Shown here: positions 26,538 to 33,929 of the stretch, in pieces
Layout: each line of letters starts with the position of its first letter
How positions within the stretch are numbered: the stretch's first letter is position 1
From: Lachnospiraceae bacterium
GTDB lineage: Bacteria > Bacillota > Clostridia > Lachnospirales > Lachnospiraceae
Reading direction: 5' to 3'
Length of the DNA: 64,000 nucleotides
NCBI GenBank assembly: GCA_910574805.1
Contig: CAJTCV010000010.1
Coordinates: 62,001 to 126,000, forward strand
Position numbers and translations under genes: made by a program
The notes under the pieces: generated by a model
The model's database searches: none
Told to the model about the DNA's origin: nothing
What the model saw: only the letters and a program-made list of their open reading frames with translations

Positions 26538-28708
26538 GAAGCGCAGATGAGACTTTGCGGGGGTGATGCTGTTTGGAAAAGGAAAAGCTTTTGAACGATC
26601 TGCTGGTGATGCTCTTTAACGAGGTGCTGGACATGGAGCACCGGGCGCTGATTACCGGCAGCTTTAAAGAGATCTCCATCAATGACATGCACATCATCGA
26701 TGCCATCGGCATAGAGGAACCCCGAAACATGTCTACGGTGGCAAAAGCCATGGCAGTCACTGTGGGGACTCTGACCACCGCCGTCAACAATCTGGTGAAA
26801 AAGGGCTATGTATCCCGTGTGCGCAGCTCGGAGGACAAACGGGTGGTGCTCCTCTCCCTCACCGGCAAAGGCGTGGCGGCTTATGAAAAGCACGCCGCCT
26901 TTCATGCCAGGATGGTCCAGACGATCATGGACGGGTTTGAAGGCAGCGAGATGGATATCCTGACCCGGGCGCTTGAGAAGCTCCGCCGCTATTTCCGGGA
27001 GCTGGGCATCTAGCCTCTCCCGCAGAAGGAAAAAGGGCGCCGGCCCGGTCTCCAGAAACCAGGTATGAAAATCGCACAGCGTAAGATCCGATGAGAGTGC
27101 CAGCGCACTCTCTTTCAGTCTGCAGATTTCCAGATAGCCCAGATAATATTTCAGATAGTTGGACGGTTCCTCCAGGATGTTCAGATACAGATCGTGGATC
27201 TGTACCTCATCCCGGATACCAAAGGATGCCAGATAAGTCCTGCAGTCCTCTTCCGTCCATCCTTCTGCATGTATGGACAGATCCAGGCTGGCGCATATGG
27301 CAAAATTCAGAGAAGCCATGGCGCGCAGAAAATCGCTCTCGTTCTCAGAGCAGTCCAGAAAATCATAGGCATATAACTCACTGTACAGCCCCCACCCCTC
27401 CGTATAGCCGCCGATATAGAACAGATTCCGTACCGGAGTATAGTCCTCTGTATTTTCAAAGGAATTCTGGTACAGATGTCCGGGATACCCCTCATGAGCC
27501 AGCGTGGTAATCAGCTCCGTCCGGTCCGGCCTGCGGGAGGGATTGATATAGATCACATTCTGCTGGGGTGCATCCATGGCCGGCGTCATATAAAAGGCAG
27601 GGCTTAAATAGGCGGACAGGGATTCCGGGACCTCCTTCACCTGCCACGAGATATCCTCCGCCGCAGGAAAGTCCCCCTGTATCCGGCCTTCCAGACGCTT
27701 CAGAATCGCCTCCGGCGCCTCTTCTGAAGGTCCCTCCTCTCCGGCTCCTGCCAGGCCTGCATCCTGCCGGAGAGCGCAGAGAATCGTCTCATAATCGCTT
27801 TCCATCTGTTCCTCCAGAAGTCTGTGAATCTCCCCAACGCTCAGATCCGTACCTACAGAATAGGCCAGCAGATATTCATAATAGCGGATTCCCAGCGGAG
27901 TATGGTAGAGCCCGCAGGTATTTACCCCTGTTCCCATAAGCTCCTCCAGCGCTGCGCAGAGCTTTGTATATGCCGGCTCCACATAACGGTTCAGATTCCT
28001 GAGATTTTCCGCTTCATAGGAGATCTTCCGGTCCGGATCCACAAAATCGCACGCCTCCAGCCGCTCCCGGAAGGAGGTCACGAGAAAATGATTCTGATCC
28101 ACGGGGAAAAAGGAGCGGCACTGGGCCAGGATTTTCTGAAGGATCTCATCATTCATGAAGAGTCCTTTCTCTGATTTCTCCTGCTCGAACTTTGCGATCT
28201 GTTCAAAATACTCCGGAAGCTCACATAAAAGCTCCAGATAAATCTCTATATCCGCCTCGTCCCGAAAGGGATATTCCGCCAGCAGCACCGGAAGCTGTGC
28301 CTGGATCCCCAGCGTCGGTCCCAGCGGCTCCTGATAATAATAATATTCTTCTGAAAGAATCTGCCCCTCCAGCCACCAGTCCAGGATCTTCGCCGTGAGC
28401 CGGTCTTCATCGTTCAGCCCCCACCGCAGATAGCCGGACAGCTTTTTTCTGCACTTTTCCAGATAGGACACCTCTTCTGCCGCCTCTTCCTGGTCCAGCG
28501 TGCCGAAGGAGGGCTCTTCCTCCCGGATGCCGTAAGCCTCCGGATCCGTCAGCGTATAGTGGAGATTGATCGTATTGCCGGCGATCTCATGCCGGAAGAT
28601 CTCCATGGTAAAACGGTCAAAAGAATATCCCCGAACGGAAAATGGAAACGCAAGTACGAGAGAGCATGCGGTAAGCAGGAATCTTTGAAAGACCGGTGAT
28701 CTGTACAT
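26531..28708 (-). CDS. DUF885-family putative peptidase, frame extended antisense to marR-type gene
   Basis: 725 residues in the open frame. N-terminal signal or anchor segment FLLTACSLVLAFPFSVRG, then the DUF885 start (FDRFTMEIFRHEIAGNTINLHYTL) and a zinc-peptidase-like HEGYPGH box near residue 405; NPSRRPDRTELITTLA and SYLKYYLGYLEI-like elements also fit. The family domain ends near residue 570 (ETGPAPFFLLRERL). The remaining 155 residues, antisense to the whole MarR-type gene, are Cys/His-rich, unlike the family, and probably arise from loss of the normal stop. AAAGGGGTATGAA precedes the ATG. Confidence 0.82.
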   Translation of the reverse strand: MYRSPVFQRFLLTACSLVLAFPFSVRGYSFDRFTMEIFRHEIAGNTINLHYTLTDPEAYGIREEEPSFGTLDQEEAAEEVSYLEKCRKKLSGYLRWGLNDEDRLTAKILDWWLEGQILSEEYYYYQEPLGPTLGIQAQLPVLLAEYPFRDEADIEIYLELLCELPEYFEQIAKFEQEKSEKGLFMNDEILQKILAQCRSFFPVDQNHFLVTSFRERLEACDFVDPDRKISYEAENLRNLNRYVEPAYTKLCAALEELMGTGVNTCGLYHTPLGIRYYEYLLAYSVGTDLSVGEIHRLLEEQMESDYETILCALRQDAGLAGAGEEGPSEEAPEAILKRLEGRIQGDFPAAEDISWQVKEVPESLSAYLSPAFYMTPAMDAPQQNVIYINPSRRPDRTELITTLAHEGYPGHLYQNSFENTEDYTPVRNLFYIGGYTEGWGLYSELYAYDFLDCSENESDFLRAMASLNFAICASLDLSIHAEGWTEEDCRTYLASFGIRDEVQIHDLYLNILEEPSNYLKYYLGYLEICRLKESALALSSDLTLCDFHTWFLETGPAPFFLLRERLDAQLPEIAAELLKRPGQDIHLAAFKPVHDRLDHPGMKGGVLFISRHAFAGEGEEHHPFVLRAAHTGYIALFHQIVDGGGQSPHSDCHGFCHRRHVSGFLYADGIDDVHVIDGDLFKAAGNQRPVLHVQHLVKEHHQQIVQKLFLFQTASPPQSLICASV
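26573..27013 (+). CDS. MarR-family regulator (FabT-like)
   Basis: 146 residues. Winged-helix core: MHIIDAIGIEEPRNMSTVAKAMAVTVGTLTTAVNNLVKKGYVSRVRSSEDKR is a classic MarR DNA-binding domain (about 42-95), flanked by dimerisation helices. Resemblance to the FabT branch, which represses fatty-acid synthesis, is an impression; no fab gene is next to it here. TTG start with GGGGGTGAT just upstream; a stop lies 7 bp before the TTG in the same frame, so no longer start exists. The entire gene lies antisense within the 3' part of the convergent DUF885 frame. Confidence 0.85.
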   Translation: MEKEKLLNDLLVMLFNEVLDMEHRALITGSFKEISINDMHIIDAIGIEEPRNMSTVAKAMAVTVGTLTTAVNNLVKKGYVSRVRSSEDKRVVLLSLTGKGVAAYEKHAAFHARMVQTIMDGFEGSEMDILTRALEKLRRYFRELGI

Positions 28709-28793
28709 TTCATACCCCTTTCAAAACCGGATGGTTCAGATAAATATATGAAAGGAACTGTGCAGGTATGCACCGCCTCACCGGATCGCACGC

Positions 28794-28830
28794 AAAAAAG
28801 AAGGGTGCATGAGCCTGCGCCCATGCACCC
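28794..28830 (-). terminator. Terminator of the rubrerythrin gene
   Basis: Minus-strand GGGTGCATG / CATGCACCC with a 10-nt loop, followed by TTCTTTTTT. Confidence 0.88.
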
Positions 28831-28852
28831 CGAATGCCGTATTTGGATCAGA

Positions 28853-29395
28853 TCAGCCGAAATATCTCTTCAGAAGACCTGCAAACGCTTTTCCGTGTCT
28901 GGCCTCGTCTCTTGCCATCTCATGAACGGTATCATGGATTGCGTCAAGGTTTGCTGCTTTCGCACGTTTTGCAAGGTCAAACTTGCCTGCAGTCGCTCCG
29001 TTCTCTGCTGCCACACGCATCTCCAGGTTCTTCTTCGTGCTGTCGGTAACAACTTCGCCCAGAAGCTCAGCGAATTTTGCAGCGTGCTCAGCCTCTTCAT
29101 AGGCTGCCTTCTCCCAGTAAAGGCCGATCTCCGGATAGCCCTCTCTGTGAGCCACGCGCGCCATAGCCAGATACATACCGACCTCGGAGCACTCGCCGTT
29201 GAAGTTCGCTCTTAAATCCTCAAGGATGTCCTCGCTGACTCCCTGTGCAACACCTACCACATGCTCTGCTGCCCAGCTCATGCCATCATCCTGCCTGTTG
29301 AACTTGCTTGCCGGAACTCCACACTGGGGACATTTCTCCGGTGCGTTATCTCCTTCATGAACATAGCCACATACGCTGCATACCCATTTTGCCAT
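28853..29395 (-). CDS. rbr: Reverse rubrerythrin
   Basis: Peroxide-reducing diiron protein. 180 residues with the rubredoxin-like iron site first (CSVC at 6-9, CPQC at 22-25), then a ferritin-like four-helix diiron domain with ExxH motifs ([18 protein letters not shown]) and the extra Glu residues in NGECSEVG and [10 protein letters not shown]. The rubredoxin-first order is the reverse form found in anaerobes. Monocistronic, from a consensus promoter carrying a PerR-like palindrome; the repressor gene is directly upstream. Confidence 0.95.
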   Translation of the reverse strand: MAKWVCSVCGYVHEGDNAPEKCPQCGVPASKFNRQDDGMSWAAEHVVGVAQGVSEDILEDLRANFNGECSEVGMYLAMARVAHREGYPEIGLYWEKAAYEEAEHAAKFAELLGEVVTDSTKKNLEMRVAAENGATAGKFDLAKRAKAANLDAIHDTVHEMARDEARHGKAFAGLLKRYFG

Positions 29396-29442
29396 AGTCT
29401 TTTTTCTCCTTTTCTTATATGAAATTTAAATATCTTCAATAA

Positions 29443-29494
29443 CAGTAATAATTCCTGTTATCGTTATTATAGTGGATGCAGGAACTTCTGTCAA
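29443..29494 (-). promoter_or_regulatory. rbr promoter with PerR/Fur-type box
   Basis: Minus strand: perfect TTGACA (29494-29489), 17-bp spacer, TATAAT (29471-29466). Just downstream lies the near-palindrome CAGGAATTATTACTG (29457-29443), a 7-1-7 arrangement around the start of transcription. The promoter overlaps the end of the perR-like gene. Confidence 0.78.
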
Positions 29495-29886
29495 GCCTGA
29501 CTTTTATTTTTTCTGCATTTTTTACAGACGCCCCGGAATTCAAACCGGCACTCTTCCACATCCCCTTCGTCCCACAGCCTGTCGACCTCTGCCACCGGAT
29601 CCTCAATGGGGATCATCATATCCAGAACGCACCCGCAGCTCTTACAGATAAAATGGCTGTGGGGCGTCAGCGTGGCATCGAAGCGGTCCGCTCCGTCCGT
29701 GGTGATCTTCCGGATCTCTCCTGTCTCTACCAGTAAGGAAAGATTACGGTACACCGTGCCCAGGCTGATATTGGGGTACTCCTGGCGGATACTGGCATAG
29801 ATCATGTCCGCCGTGGGATGGTCTTCTCTGCTGCACAGACAGTTCCGGATGCTCTCCCGCTGCCTGCTGTATTTTAAACCTGCCAT
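29491..29886 (-). CDS. perR: Fur-family repressor, PerR-like
   Basis: 131 residues, short like PerR of clostridia. Winged-helix TYPICAL core: HPTADMIYASIRQEYPNISLGTVYRNLSLLVETGEIRKI; metal-binding HSHFICKSCG and a second C-terminal GVCKKCRK give the two CxxC pairs of the structural zinc site. GADRFDATLTPHSHF holds the Asp/His residues of the regulatory site. It probably senses peroxide and represses itself and rbr. CAGGGGGAGGAA precedes the ATG. Confidence 0.88.
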   Translation of the reverse strand: MAGLKYSRQRESIRNCLCSREDHPTADMIYASIRQEYPNISLGTVYRNLSLLVETGEIRKITTDGADRFDATLTPHSHFICKSCGCVLDMMIPIEDPVAEVDRLWDEGDVEECRFEFRGVCKKCRKNKSQA

Positions 29887-29907
29887 TTCCTCCCCCTGTC
29901 ATAATAG

Positions 29908-29950
29908 TAATAGTTATTATTATTTTAAAGGGATTCTTTAGATTTGTCAA
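29908..29950 (-). promoter_or_regulatory. perR promoter with autoregulatory box
   Basis: Minus strand TTGACA (29950-29945), 17-bp spacer, TAAAAT (29927-29922), then TAATAATAACTATTA (29922-29908), a 7-1-7 palindrome of the PerR/Fur type over the transcription start. Confidence 0.78.
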
Positions 29951-30013
29951 GAAACCAAACCATTTTTTCCATTATTTTGTTACATATTTTCTGCATAAAA
30001 GCCGGGGATACGG

Positions 30014-30042
30014 TTGACAAAGCCGTAATGTATTGTTATAAT
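30014..30042 (+). promoter_or_regulatory. Promoter of the NlpC/P60 gene
   Basis: TTGACA (30014-30019), 17-bp spacer, TATAAT (30037-30042), a full consensus promoter, giving a leader of about 67 nt. Confidence 0.85.
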
Positions 30043-30115
30043 TGCCTTGTGATTTGTAATAAATTTGTAATATTTAATATAATTTCGTAAAATATTTTTT
30101 GGTTGGAGGGTACAT

Positions 30116-31219
30116 ATGATAAGAAAAGGGTTTTTCGTCTGCCTGGCGGCTGCAGGGCTTTTTACAGTTCGGCCCATGACTGCAGATGCGGCACAGATCT
30201 CACTGGCGCTGTCAGGCGGCATCACAACTTCAATGGAGGAAGCAGACGCATCGGATGACGAGATGGCGGAAGTGCTCAATGAAGTGGTAAAAGACAATTA
30301 TACAGGCTTCTGTATTGCAAAAGTCAACAGCTATGTGAATGTACGCAGCGAGCCCAGCGAGGACGGCGAAGTCCTGGGCAAGCTCTATGACAAATCCGTA
30401 GGTACAGTAGAAGGCGAAGAGAACGGATGGTATCTGATCAATTCCGGCAACGTACATGGATATGTGAAAAATGACTATGTGGCCATCGGCGTGGACGCGG
30501 ATACGCTGGCGCAGGAAGCCGGCACCAGAGTGGCTGTAGTGACCACAGAGACCCTTCGGGTCCGTCAGGACGCTACTACAGATTCTTCCATCCTGGGACT
30601 GATCCCCATGGCGGAGGAGCTGATCGTCACAGATGAGACCGAGGATTTTGTAAAGGTCTCCATCGAGGAGGGCGACGGCTGGGTCTCCAAGGATTATGTG
30701 GATCTGAGAACGGACTATGTATATGCAGAGTCCAGAGAAGAGGAAAAAGCCCGTCTTGCCAAGGAAGAGGCTGAGCGTCAGGCAGCACAGAAGGCAGCAC
30801 AGTCCAGGATGAGAAGTCAGTCCGGTTCCGGTACTTCCGGCAATTCTGCTCCGGCACTGGGAAGCGGCGGCGGAAGCGCATCCGGCAATGCAGTGGCAGG
30901 CTTTGCAAGCCAGTTTGTGGGCAATCCTTATGTATACGGCGGTTCCAGCCTGACCAACGGTACAGACTGTTCCGGTTTCGTCATGAGCGTATATGCGAAT
31001 TTCGGCGTGGGTCTCCCCCACAGCTCCACGGCTTTGAGAAGCTGCGGATACGGGGTCAGCCTTGCCGATGCACAGCCCGGCGATATCGTCTGTTACAGCG
31101 GCCATGTGGGGATCTATGTGGGCAACAATACCATCGTACATGCCAGCAGTCCCTCCACCGGCATCAAATACTCATCTGCCACACACAAGAATGTCCTCGC
31201 AGTACGGAGGATCTTTTGA
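30116..31219 (+). CDS. Secreted SH3b-NlpC/P60 peptidoglycan hydrolase
   Basis: 367-residue exported wall enzyme that cuts stem peptides. Signal peptide ending near TADAA (residue 25); two bacterial SH3 domains (VNSYVNVRSEPSEDGEVLGKL and TETLRVRQDATTDSSILGLI, each followed by a GY/WVSKDYV strand); an Ala/Glu-rich linker and a Ser/Gly-rich stretch; C-terminal NlpC/P60 catalytic domain with Cys in NGTDCSGFV and His in GHVGIYVG. Own consensus promoter and terminator. Confidence 0.95.
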   Translation: MIRKGFFVCLAAAGLFTVRPMTADAAQISLALSGGITTSMEEADASDDEMAEVLNEVVKDNYTGFCIAKVNSYVNVRSEPSEDGEVLGKLYDKSVGTVEGEENGWYLINSGNVHGYVKNDYVAIGVDADTLAQEAGTRVAVVTTETLRVRQDATTDSSILGLIPMAEELIVTDETEDFVKVSIEEGDGWVSKDYVDLRTDYVYAESREEEKARLAKEEAERQAAQKAAQSRMRSQSGSGTSGNSAPALGSGGGSASGNAVAGFASQFVGNPYVYGGSSLTNGTDCSGFVMSVYANFGVGLPHSSTALRSCGYGVSLADAQPGDIVCYSGHVGIYVGNNTIVHASSPSTGIKYSSATHKNVLAVRRIF

Positions 31220-31234
31220 TCAAAGCATAATAAG

Positions 31235-31263
31235 AAAGCGGTCCTGCAGAAGGGCCGCTTTTT
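31235..31263 (+). terminator. Terminator of the NlpC/P60 gene
   Basis: AAAGCGG...CCGCTTTTT hairpin 15 bp after the stop. Confidence 0.85.
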
Positions 31264-31330
31264 CATGCGCTTTTTGTCATTCTTCCGGCTTCCGCCGCAT
31301 ATTCTCCGTTTTTTTCGTGCAGAAATACGC

Positions 31331-31358
31331 TTGCTTTTTCCAGAAAATATGTTATAAT
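31331..31358 (+). promoter_or_regulatory. Promoter of the hemolysin III family gene
   Basis: TTGCTT (31331-31336), 16-bp spacer, TATAAT (31353-31358). Confidence 0.7.
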
Positions 31359-31429
31359 ACGAATAAATCAACACATAGTTTTTAATACTACATGATATGG
31401 ATTATATATTATTTTCAGGAGGAATGACT

Positions 31430-32083
31430 ATGACATTATCGATCAAAGACCCGGGCAGCGCGATCACTCATTTTATCGGCATGATCCTGGCTGCGCTTGC
31501 ATCTACCCCGTTGCTGGTACTGGCAGCGCATCACAACGGCGGGCACGCGGTTCCTGCACTGGCTGTCTTCGCACTCAGCATGATTCTGCTCTACGGAGCC
31601 AGCACCGTTTATCACACCCTGAATATTTCAGAGAATATCAACCGGATCCTGCGGAAGGTGGACCACATGATGATCTTTATACTGATCGCCGGCAGCTATA
31701 CACCGGTCTGCGTGATTCCTCTTCGGGATTCCGTAGGTTATCCGCTCCTTGCGCTGGTATGGGGGACCGCCGTCACCGGGATACTGATCAAAGCCCTCTG
31801 GATCACCTGTCCCAAATGGTTTTCCTCGCTGATCTATATCTCCATGGGATGGCTCTGCGTCCTGGCCATGGTGCCTCTGGTGGCTTCCCTGCCCGCAGCC
31901 GCTTTCTTCTGGCTTGTTGCCGGCGGCGTCATCTACACCATCGGCGGCGTCATCTACGCGCTGAAGCTTCCGTTCTTCAATGCCAGACACCGGTATTTCG
32001 GTTCCCATGAGATCTTCCATCTGTTTGTCATGGCCGGGAGCCTCTGCCATTTCGTCGTCATGTTCTATATCGCCTGTATGTAA
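31430..32083 (+). CDS. Hemolysin III / PAQR-family membrane protein
   Basis: 217 residues with seven predicted membrane segments. The family's metal-site residues are visible: the first helix HFIGMI, SSTVYHTL-like ASTVYHTL, DHMMIFILIAGSYTPV, and the C-terminal GSHEIFHLFVMAGSLCHF. Function in most bacteria is unproven; the name comes from a Bacillus cereus hemolysin. ATG 31430 lies 7 bp after AGGAGG; the earlier in-frame ATGs at 31397 and 31424 are misplaced for it. Confidence 0.92.
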   Translation: MTLSIKDPGSAITHFIGMILAALASTPLLVLAAHHNGGHAVPALAVFALSMILLYGASTVYHTLNISENINRILRKVDHMMIFILIAGSYTPVCVIPLRDSVGYPLLALVWGTAVTGILIKALWITCPKWFSSLIYISMGWLCVLAMVPLVASLPAAAFFWLVAGGVIYTIGGVIYALKLPFFNARHRYFGSHEIFHLFVMAGSLCHFVVMFYIACM

Positions 32084-32090
32084 AAGAAGA

Positions 32091-32117
32091 GGACTGCAGA
32101 TGTCTGCAGCCCTTTTT
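32091..32117. terminator. Bidirectional terminator
   Basis: GGACTGCAG / CTGCAGCCC hairpin with T-run downstream and A-rich DNA upstream, between two convergent genes. Confidence 0.75.
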
Positions 32118-32120
32118 CTT

Positions 32121-32939
32121 TTATTCGATGAAGCCCATGGGATCCACCGGCTTATGCTTTTTCAAAAGCTGGAAATAAAGATTGCTGCCTTCCAGAGTAT
32201 AGTACTTGGTAGGCTCGCTCACATAGCCGATCAGCGTACCCGCTTCCACGATATCCCCTTCTTCCACAGCTACTTCCTTCAACTGGCCATACACTGCTTC
32301 ATAGCCGTCTCCCAGCTCCATGAATACCGTCGTTCCGGTCTCTTCATTGACCTTGATATCACTGACTCTTCCTCTGGCAGCACACTGTACCTCACTTCCC
32401 ACAGCCGCGCTGATCACGATGGCGGGATGATACTTGTACTGATTCAGTGTGGAGAAATAAATACTCTTGTCCATACTGTAGTTGAGGATCACATCCCCGT
32501 CCACCGGCCAGAGTATTCTGCTGCTCTCGGAGAATGCAAGCTCTCCTGTCTCTCCCACCGTCTCCACCGATTCCTCTTCTGTCTCTTCATCAGTCGGCGC
32601 CTCCTGTTCGGGTTCGCCTTCTGCGATGATCTCATCTGCCGGAGCGTCCTCTGTCCGGGCCAGCTCCGCTTCGCCTATCTTGTATATGTCTTCTTCGGTA
32701 TCGATTTTTGCCTGTTCTGCTTCTTCCTCTTCCGTATCAGCCTGTGCGACCGTGCCACTGGAATTTGCTGCTTCCTTCTCCGGCTCCGGGCGTTCCGCTA
32801 CCTGGCTGTTCTGTCCCGGAACCTCTGTCTTCGGCTCCGGGGCGCTGCCCTTCTGGTACTGGTACACTCCGAATATCCCGGATATGGAAAGCATGCAGAG
32901 GCACAGGGCGATCAAAAATCCTTTTTGATTTTTACGCAT
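32121..32939 (-). CDS. SpoIIQ-like M23-fold protein with degenerate active site
   Basis: 272 residues: one N-terminal membrane segment (FLIALCLCMLSISGIFGVYQY), an acidic Glu-rich linker (about 45-130), then a LytM/M23 fold (WPVDGDVILNYSMDKSIYFSTLNQYKYHPAIVISAAVGSEVQ...). Active M23 enzymes have HxxxD and HxH; here the positions read YHPAIVI and LYFQ, so the zinc ligands are largely gone, as in SpoIIQ-type sporulation scaffolds. Encoded 31 bp after spoIID, the order seen in many spore-formers. ATG follows CAGAGGTGATGTT. Confidence 0.82.
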   Translation of the reverse strand: MRKNQKGFLIALCLCMLSISGIFGVYQYQKGSAPEPKTEVPGQNSQVAERPEPEKEAANSSGTVAQADTEEEEAEQAKIDTEEDIYKIGEAELARTEDAPADEIIAEGEPEQEAPTDEETEEESVETVGETGELAFSESSRILWPVDGDVILNYSMDKSIYFSTLNQYKYHPAIVISAAVGSEVQCAARGRVSDIKVNEETGTTVFMELGDGYEAVYGQLKEVAVEEGDIVEAGTLIGYVSEPTKYYTLEGSNLYFQLLKKHKPVDPMGFIE

Positions 32940-32970
32940 AACATCACCTCTGATCCATATTTTTACCAGA

Positions 32971-33777
32971 TCAGGGGATCGTTATACATGCTGCGCCCTG
33001 ATAGAATGTCTGAATAATCTCAGAAAGCTCCGCGCCCTCTCTCACCATATAATCCGCCGTGCAAAGACTCATCCCGAATCCATGCCCGCTTCCTTTTACT
33101 GTGATGCACACCTCGCCCTCTGCCTCATCCATATCCACATAAAAACAACTGGAAGGAAGATGCAGAAGCGCCCGGAATGCTTCTCCCTGCCACTCTCTGC
33201 CCGCGATCTCCACATGGGTCACATAGCCCGCATCATCCCGCACCAGCGTCATGTCCTCCAGAGATTCCGTGCCCAGGATGGAAATCAGTCCCTCTGCGGA
33301 CATTCTGTATCTGTGCAGATAGTCCTCCGATTCTCTGTCATGGGGGCAGTCCACCGCAGCGGTATAGGTATATGGTTCTCCCAGAAGCCGTCCCTCTCTG
33401 GTCCTCCCGCTGCTCACGGCATGATAGGGCAGCTCTCTACAGGCCCCGTCTATGGTGATGACCTGCCCTCTGGTCCTCATGACAGCATCATACATCCGCC
33501 CGTAGCTCTCTTCATACGCCCCCGGATCTTTCACTTCCCCGGCTTCGCCTGTTCTGACGCATTCTGTCCGGTACAGAATCGCCATGAGATCCAGTGTTCC
33601 GTCTTCCATCCAGGAATGATCCCCGCTCATGAGGCAGGACAATACCTGATATTCCAGCACCGGCAGCTCTTCTTCCCTGTGTATCCCCTGTTTGCCATTG
33701 ATCAGAAGCGTCATTGTATATGGAAGAAACAACACCAGAAATACGACTGCCGCTGTATTGCTCACTAATCTTTTCAT
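32971..33777 (-). CDS. spoIID: Stage II sporulation protein D-like
   Basis: 268 residues; membrane-anchored peptidoglycan hydrolase acting in septal thinning and engulfment. N-terminal membrane segment (AAVVFLVLFLPYTMTLLI); the conserved C-terminal box GSGHGFGMSLCTADYMVREGAELSEIIQTFYQGA is typical. The usual LKAQAVAART stretch is poorly kept (LDLMAILYRTECVRTGE), so enzyme activity is uncertain. ATG at 33777 has GAGGG 7 bp upstream, preferred to TTG 33783. Followed by the SpoIIQ-like gene. Confidence 0.88.
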   Translation of the reverse strand: MKRLVSNTAAVVFLVLFLPYTMTLLINGKQGIHREEELPVLEYQVLSCLMSGDHSWMEDGTLDLMAILYRTECVRTGEAGEVKDPGAYEESYGRMYDAVMRTRGQVITIDGACRELPYHAVSSGRTREGRLLGEPYTYTAAVDCPHDRESEDYLHRYRMSAEGLISILGTESLEDMTLVRDDAGYVTHVEIAGREWQGEAFRALLHLPSSCFYVDMDEAEGEVCITVKGSGHGFGMSLCTADYMVREGAELSEIIQTFYQGAACITIP

Positions 33778-33877
33778 CGTCAAGCCCTCTTACAAGTCTA
33801 TGAATAAACACAGGGTTGTATACGATGAATTTCACAGTGCTCTGCGCCTGAGGAAGTCTGCGGACTTTCCCGCGCCG

Positions 33878-33907
33878 AAAAAAGGCTGCATGATCTCCCA
33901 TGCAGCC
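33878..33907 (-). terminator. Terminator of the ileS-glgP transcript
   Basis: Minus-strand GGCTGCATG / CATGCAGCC with 6-nt loop, then TTTTTT. It follows the glgP stop. Confidence 0.88.
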
Positions 33908-33929
33908 TCTCTTGTATCCATGTTGTCTG

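Noticed and set aside
28709-28852. A gene in the gap between rubrerythrin and DUF885
   Set aside because: The gap contains the rubrerythrin terminator and the ribosome site of the DUF885 gene; short frames are unsupported.
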